A DNA stretch of 24,906 nucleotides. Source: an uncultured Alphaproteobacteria bacterium. Its GTDB lineage: Bacteria; Pseudomonadota; Alphaproteobacteria; CAAHEQ01; UBA3637. The notes beneath the pieces are model-generated. The model searched no databases. It was given only the letters and a program-made list of their open reading frames with translations, and was not told where the DNA came from. Shown one piece after another: positions 22,559 through 24,906 of this stretch; position 1 is the first letter of the stretch; every line of letters starts with the position of its first letter. Made by a program: the position numbers and the translations under genes. Location of the stretch: the NCBI GenBank assembly GCA_944391545.1, contig CALXTZ010000005.1, positions 1 to 24,906 on the forward strand, given 5' to 3'.

Positions 22559-23224
22559 TTATATAAGATTTTTAATTTTTTTTCGTTTGACGATTTTTAT
22601 ACGATTCCCGGACTTGTAAATGTATTCAAAATCCGCCAATTCCTGCAACGTTTGCCTGTACTCCCGACCCAGGATTTCACACGATTTGCCAATGTCAATC
22701 GGTTCTGACTGCCGAAATACATACATGTCCGACAGGTTACCGCGAAACGAGGTGTCAACCATTGCCGTCCGCTGGCTGATGCCGATGATGTTTATCCCAA
22801 AATGTCGCCCTCGACAACACAAAAAACCAAAACCATGATCGGGCTGTTTGATTTTGATACCGGTCGGAAACGACAAATCCAATTCATCAACCAAAAGTGT
22901 GATTTTGGCTGCATGTCGCCCGGCTTTATAGCCGCTCTGAAGCCGGGCTAACATGTACGAAAGCTTATCCAGTTGTTGTACTTCGCTTCCGTATTTCGGG
23001 CAGAAAATGAAAGTAAAATTGCCCGAAAAGTTCTTGATAATTGCTTGCTCAAGCTTCCCCAAATCATGAAAAACTTTTCCTTTGAAATCACCAAGAGCGT
23101 CAAAAATGATTATTCGGCCGAGGCTTCGGACAAGCTCTCGGGCTTTGGTTGTTTTCCCAGACCCAGACGCCCCAAAAATCCCGACCCGCCGCGCTTGGCT
23201 GTCGTTTGTTTGATTTTGAACCAT
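22559..23224 (-). CDS. HerA/FtsK-type DNA packaging ATPase
   Basis: 221 aa, normal for P9-type packaging ATPases. Walker A GASGSGKTT (18-26), Walker B KITLLVDELD (107-116), and the HerA-type CRGRHFGINIIGISQRTAMV with RGNLSDMYVF (137-171) containing the sensor Gln and Arg. It drives genome packaging in tectivirus- and corticovirus-like phages. Zot-like ATPases of filamentous phages are the alternative; no filamentous coat gene is seen. The first 38 codons overlap the 3' end of the upstream gene in another frame. Shine-Dalgarno is weak (AAGGGA, about 13 bases away). Confidence 0.88.
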   Translation of the reverse strand: MVQNQTNDSQARRVGIFGASGSGKTTKARELVRSLGRIIIFDALGDFKGKVFHDLGKLEQAIIKNFSGNFTFIFCPKYGSEVQQLDKLSYMLARLQSGYKAGRHAAKITLLVDELDLSFPTGIKIKQPDHGFGFLCCRGRHFGINIIGISQRTAMVDTSFRGNLSDMYVFRQSEPIDIGKSCEILGREYRQTLQELADFEYIYKSGNRIKIVKRKKIKNLI

Positions 23225-23679
23225 GACTTCACTTTTCCCTTTAAAACATCCTTTAAACTCAAATTCGTCACTTCCTCAACAACCGCGTTCGCTTTCATCG
23301 AAACAAAAAGCCCGATTAACGTTGCATCCGCAAGCCAGCCGCTACGCCGGTCTATCATGAAATGCAAAAACTTATAGCGGCCGGCCAGCTGATATAACCG
23401 GTTCGATGTGCACCGGGCACCCCTGCCCTCGATGCCCTCGTCCCGAATCGCAAAGCTTTTCAAATGTGATACATCCCCAGCAAAGGCAAAACAGCTCTTA
23501 AACGCTTCGTAAAACTCTTCTTCCGTGTAAATGTCCGGATCCGAGATTTCAAATGTCAAACCAGCTTCCGGATACGTCCCGGGCTGGCTGATTGCTTCCG
23601 GAACTTCTTCCGGCGGCGGCGTCATCCCGTCGTCCAGTTTCATTTCTTCCACTTCCTGAATTGCGTTTGTTTCTGGCAT
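23110..23679 (-). CDS. Hypothetical 189-aa provirus protein
   Basis: No family recognised. The start is well supported (AAGGAG, 10 bases before the ATG). Acidic N-terminus (EEMKLDDGMTPPPEEVPEAI), a mixed central domain (ISDPDIYTEEEFYEAFKSCF, YQLAGRYKFLHFMIDRRSGW), and a Gly/Lys-rich end. It overlaps the zinc-ribbon gene by 131 bases and the ATPase gene by 115 bases, so both ends are overprinted. Could be a minor virion protein or a replication accessory factor. Confidence 0.6.
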   Translation of the reverse strand: MPETNAIQEVEEMKLDDGMTPPPEEVPEAISQPGTYPEAGLTFEISDPDIYTEEEFYEAFKSCFAFAGDVSHLKSFAIRDEGIEGRGARCTSNRLYQLAGRYKFLHFMIDRRSGWLADATLIGLFVSMKANAVVEEVTNLSLKDVLKGKVKSWFKIKQTTAKRGGSGFLGRLGLGKQPKPESLSEASAE

Positions 23680-23833
23680 TTTCTATCATCTCCTTGCTTT
23701 GTTTTTTGTTAAAATACATACGACATCCATTGTCGCAATATACGTACAGTTTGCCGTTTTTGCTCACCTTTAAGTCCTGGTTTGCTTCCCCGCATACCGG
23801 GCACGATATCCGGCCTATTACTTCGTTATCCAT
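23549..23833 (-). CDS. Zinc-ribbon protein, 94 aa
   Basis: The N-terminal 40 residues carry four cysteines in C-x2-C (CPVCG, 11-14) and C-x3-C (CDNGC, 33-37) spacing. The tail is charged and low in complexity (NARNKRNSGSGRNETGRRDD) and lies in the part overlapped by the next gene. Such ribbons bind DNA or RNA polymerase. It begins 8 bases inside the Rep gene end and so is translated with it. Confidence 0.65.
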   Translation of the reverse strand: MDNEVIGRISCPVCGEANQDLKVSKNGKLYVYCDNGCRMYFNKKQSKEMIENARNKRNSGSGRNETGRRDDAAAGRSSGSNQPARDVSGSWFDI

Positions 23834-24590
23834 TGCTTGCCTTTCGTAAACTTTCGTATTTCAGCGGCAAAGCGTTTGATGACATCATTTCGACCATCAC
23901 GTCGCCGCCAACCGTTGAAAAGCTTTCCCAAACATCCTGCAAAACGCCGTTGCTGGTAAGCTTTTCTTCCCAAAAGCGTGAAAGAGGCCGAATAACGTAC
24001 CGTTTGGGCGCCGTCTTCAGGATATCGACCCCTTTTAAGCCTTCAGAATGTTTGCTTAAAATAACGTTTTCGACCTCTCCCACCAACCACTCATCGAACG
24101 AATCAATGCGTGGTGTCTCTTCCGGAGCGGTTGTGTCCGCTCCCTCTTCTTCCTGTTGCATGTCTTCGCGCGTACGCGCATTGTTAAAATATTTTAAATA
24201 TTTTATATCTAGTTCTTTGGTTATAGTTCCTGACCGGACATCAGTGTCCGGAGCACCGGACAAATTTGTCCGGTGGGTACCGGACATAGATGTCCGGTGG
24301 GGGGTAGCAATGCATGAAATATAATAAAAATTAACACCGAATCCCCCGTCTTCCCTGATAATCCGCCGTTTTTGAATGTATCCTTTTTCGGTTAAACCTG
24401 CTATCGCGCGTTGTATGGTTTTTTCTGAAACATCGAAGTATTCTTGAATTCGCTTGTATGACGGGTAACAGACAAAATCCTGATTGGTATGCGTTATCAA
24501 AATCCCAAGAACCCGGAGTTCCGAACTCGTCAATCGCCCGTCCCTCAAAACCGACGTCGGGATTACAGAAAATGGATTAAATTCCGTCAT
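23826..24590 (-). CDS. Winged-helix replication initiator with iterons in its own gene
   Basis: 254 aa from MTEFNPFSVIP, chosen because GAGGTG precedes this ATG; the ATG at 24626 lacks one. The N-terminal winged helix (residues 18-95: RLTSSELRVLGILITHTNQD, YPSYKRIQEYFDVSEKTIQR, AIAGLTEKGYIQKRRI) is like the DNA-binding domain of lambda O and other theta-type initiators. The middle (HRTSMSGTHRTNLSGAPDTD) is encoded by palindromic repeats. The C-terminal 120 residues are acidic then helical. It probably binds the iterons and recruits helicase machinery. First gene of the long minus-strand cassette. Confidence 0.75.
   Translation of the reverse strand: MTEFNPFSVIPTSVLRDGRLTSSELRVLGILITHTNQDFVCYPSYKRIQEYFDVSEKTIQRAIAGLTEKGYIQKRRIIREDGGFGVNFYYISCIATPHRTSMSGTHRTNLSGAPDTDVRSGTITKELDIKYLKYFNNARTREDMQQEEEGADTTAPEETPRIDSFDEWLVGEVENVILSKHSEGLKGVDILKTAPKRYVIRPLSRFWEEKLTSNGVLQDVWESFSTVGGDVMVEMMSSNALPLKYESLRKASNG
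24180..24298. other. Candidate replication origin: AT-rich stretch plus three palindromic iterons inside rep
   Basis: Palindromes at 24234-24251 (CCGGACA, 4 bases, TGTCCGG), 24254-24275 (perfect, 22 bp, core GGACAAATTTGTCC) and 24279-24298 (ACCGGACAT, AG, ATGTCCGGT). Centres are 22 and 24 bases apart, about two helical turns. An almost pure A+T block (24181-24210) follows on the minus-strand downstream side. Layout matches lambda-type origins, where iterons and a DNA-unwinding element lie within gene O. Confidence 0.75.
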
Positions 24591-24606
24591 AAAACACCTC
24601 GAAAAG

Positions 24607-24641
24607 CGTAAAGTATCACTACACATTCAATCCGTAAAGTA
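24607..24641 (-). promoter_or_regulatory. Two 9-bp direct repeats upstream of rep
   Basis: CGTAAAGTA occurs at 24607-24615 and 24633-24641, 26 bases apart, between a TTGACA (24658-24653 on the minus strand) and the rep start. They may be operator sites for Rep or another regulator; the -10 of this promoter is poor. Confidence 0.4.
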
Positions 24642-24655
24642 CAAATAGATACTTG

Positions 24656-24724
24656 TCAAGTGTTTTTTTTTATGATATGAATATTATATAACATAATATT
24701 ATATATGTTACCGTTGTTAAACAT
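24656..24724 (-). CDS. 22-codon mini-gene with strong Shine-Dalgarno
   Basis: AGGAGGTG (24738-24731) stands 6 bases before an ATG at 24724; the frame reads MFNNGNIYNIMLYNIHIIKK then NT and stops at 24656. The peptide is AT-codon-driven and may not matter by itself. It may be a leader peptide, or the 5' stub of a gene cut by recombination, since a Xer-type palindrome lies within it. Confidence 0.3.
   Translation of the reverse strand: MFNNGNIYNIMLYNIHIIKKNT
24680..24710. repeat. AT-rich direct repeat and Xer-type palindromic site, candidate attachment site
   Basis: AATATTATATA occurs at 24680-24690 and 24695-24705. On the minus strand TTATGTTATAT (24697-24687) matches 10 of 11 bases of the XerD arm consensus and is preceded by GGTAACATAT, a poor XerC arm. 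The central bases do not match those at 17503-17508, so pairing with the left dif-like site is uncertain. Confidence 0.3.
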
Positions 24725-24726
24725 CG
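24712..24726. promoter_or_regulatory. Near-perfect 15-bp palindrome, possible operator
   Basis: CGTTGTTAAACATCG is an inverted repeat about a central A with one mismatched pair. It lies between the Shine-Dalgarno (24731-24738) and the AT-rich block, upstream of rep, where a repressor could act. Confidence 0.35.
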
Positions 24727-24794
24727 TAAACACCTCCTACCTTTTAATCGAACCTATGTATGGCACATGTCCTTTTTTTTATATGATTTGTTAA

Positions 24795-24906
24795 ATGAGA
24801 ATTGAATACGATCTTGAGTTAGCAAAAGGAAATAACAATATAAAATCAAACAATGAGCTGTCAAGATTCATTGGAATGAACTAGCTTAATATTTCTTGGA
24901 TTGACA
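24795..24906 (+). pseudogene. Possible start of a CI-like repressor interrupted by TAG
   Basis: From the ATG at 24795 the frame reads 29 codons, ending IKSNNELSRFIGMN, then TAG (24882-24884), then LNISWID to the window edge. The two parts together look like a phage CI-type helix-turn-helix with a stop where a Gln or Ser would be expected. There is no clear Shine-Dalgarno. It may be a broken repressor, a sequencing error or chance. Otherwise 24725-24906 holds no gene I can support. Confidence 0.25.

Larger units (their letters stand above)
17492..24906. mobile_element. Tailless, DJR-capsid provirus (corticovirus-like), right end not resolved
   Basis: A dense block of short overlapping genes, mostly minus strand, with a P2-like capsid protein, a HerA/FtsK-type packaging ATPase, many small single-helix membrane proteins, a SleB-type hydrolase and a theta-type Rep with internal iterons. 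No integrase, large terminase, portal or tail tube gene is seen. The dif-like site at the left suggests XerCD-mediated integration. It could also be defective or extend beyond the window. Confidence 0.75.

Noticed and set aside
24680..24710. Clean attR partner of the dif-like site at 17492
   Set aside because: The central six bases differ from those on the left in either orientation, and the XerC arm is poor; kept only as a low-confidence candidate.
1..24906. CRISPR array or insertion sequence
   Set aside because: No regularly spaced direct repeats of array type and no transposase-like protein were seen.

Overview
The window looks like chromosome from an AT-leaning, host-associated alphaproteobacterium, possibly one of the uncultured gut lineages; this is inferred from gene content and codon use and was not tested. 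It has two parts: host genes (1 to about 17.5 kb) and a compact provirus-like block (about 17.5 kb to the right edge).

Host part. At the left edge is the start of a prepilin-like surface protein gene (minus strand). Its coding frame is interrupted by a 12-base C tract just after a well-placed Shine-Dalgarno and start codon; removing one C opens the frame into the prepilin segment. Next come an unknown protein and a Bat-like operon (MoxR ATPase, DUF58, DUF4381-like, WYL/TerB-like), then glutamyl-tRNA synthetase, an MsbA-type ABC exporter and an MscS channel. A second prepilin-like, cysteine-rich protein follows. Its promoter has a 12-base G tract between the -35 and -10 boxes. Both leaders contain the same in-frame palindromic DNA element. 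Further right are two overlapping PQ-loop (SemiSWEET) genes, a murQ-HAD-anmK peptidoglycan recycling operon, a SpmA/SpmB-like pair, a PEBP-family protein, accD and ihfB.

The 790 bases after ihfB hold no convincing protein gene. They contain a hairpin-rich stretch, three DnaA-box-like 9-mers and a dif-like XerCD site at 17492-17519.

Provirus part. From 17.7 kb on are one plus-strand coiled-coil/HTH gene and a long, tightly packed minus-strand cassette. In transcription order the cassette encodes: a winged-helix replication initiator with palindromic iterons and an AT-rich stretch inside its own gene, a zinc-ribbon protein, an unknown protein, a HerA/FtsK-type packaging ATPase, a small membrane protein, a candidate double-jelly-roll major capsid protein (PM2 P2-like), three proteins with a C-terminal membrane helix, beta-rich candidate spike proteins, a SleB-type hydrolase and several tiny membrane or basic proteins. 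No integrase, portal, large terminase or tail-tube gene is visible. I read this as a tailless, membrane-containing (corticovirus-like) provirus integrated at or near dif by host XerCD. The right boundary is not resolved.
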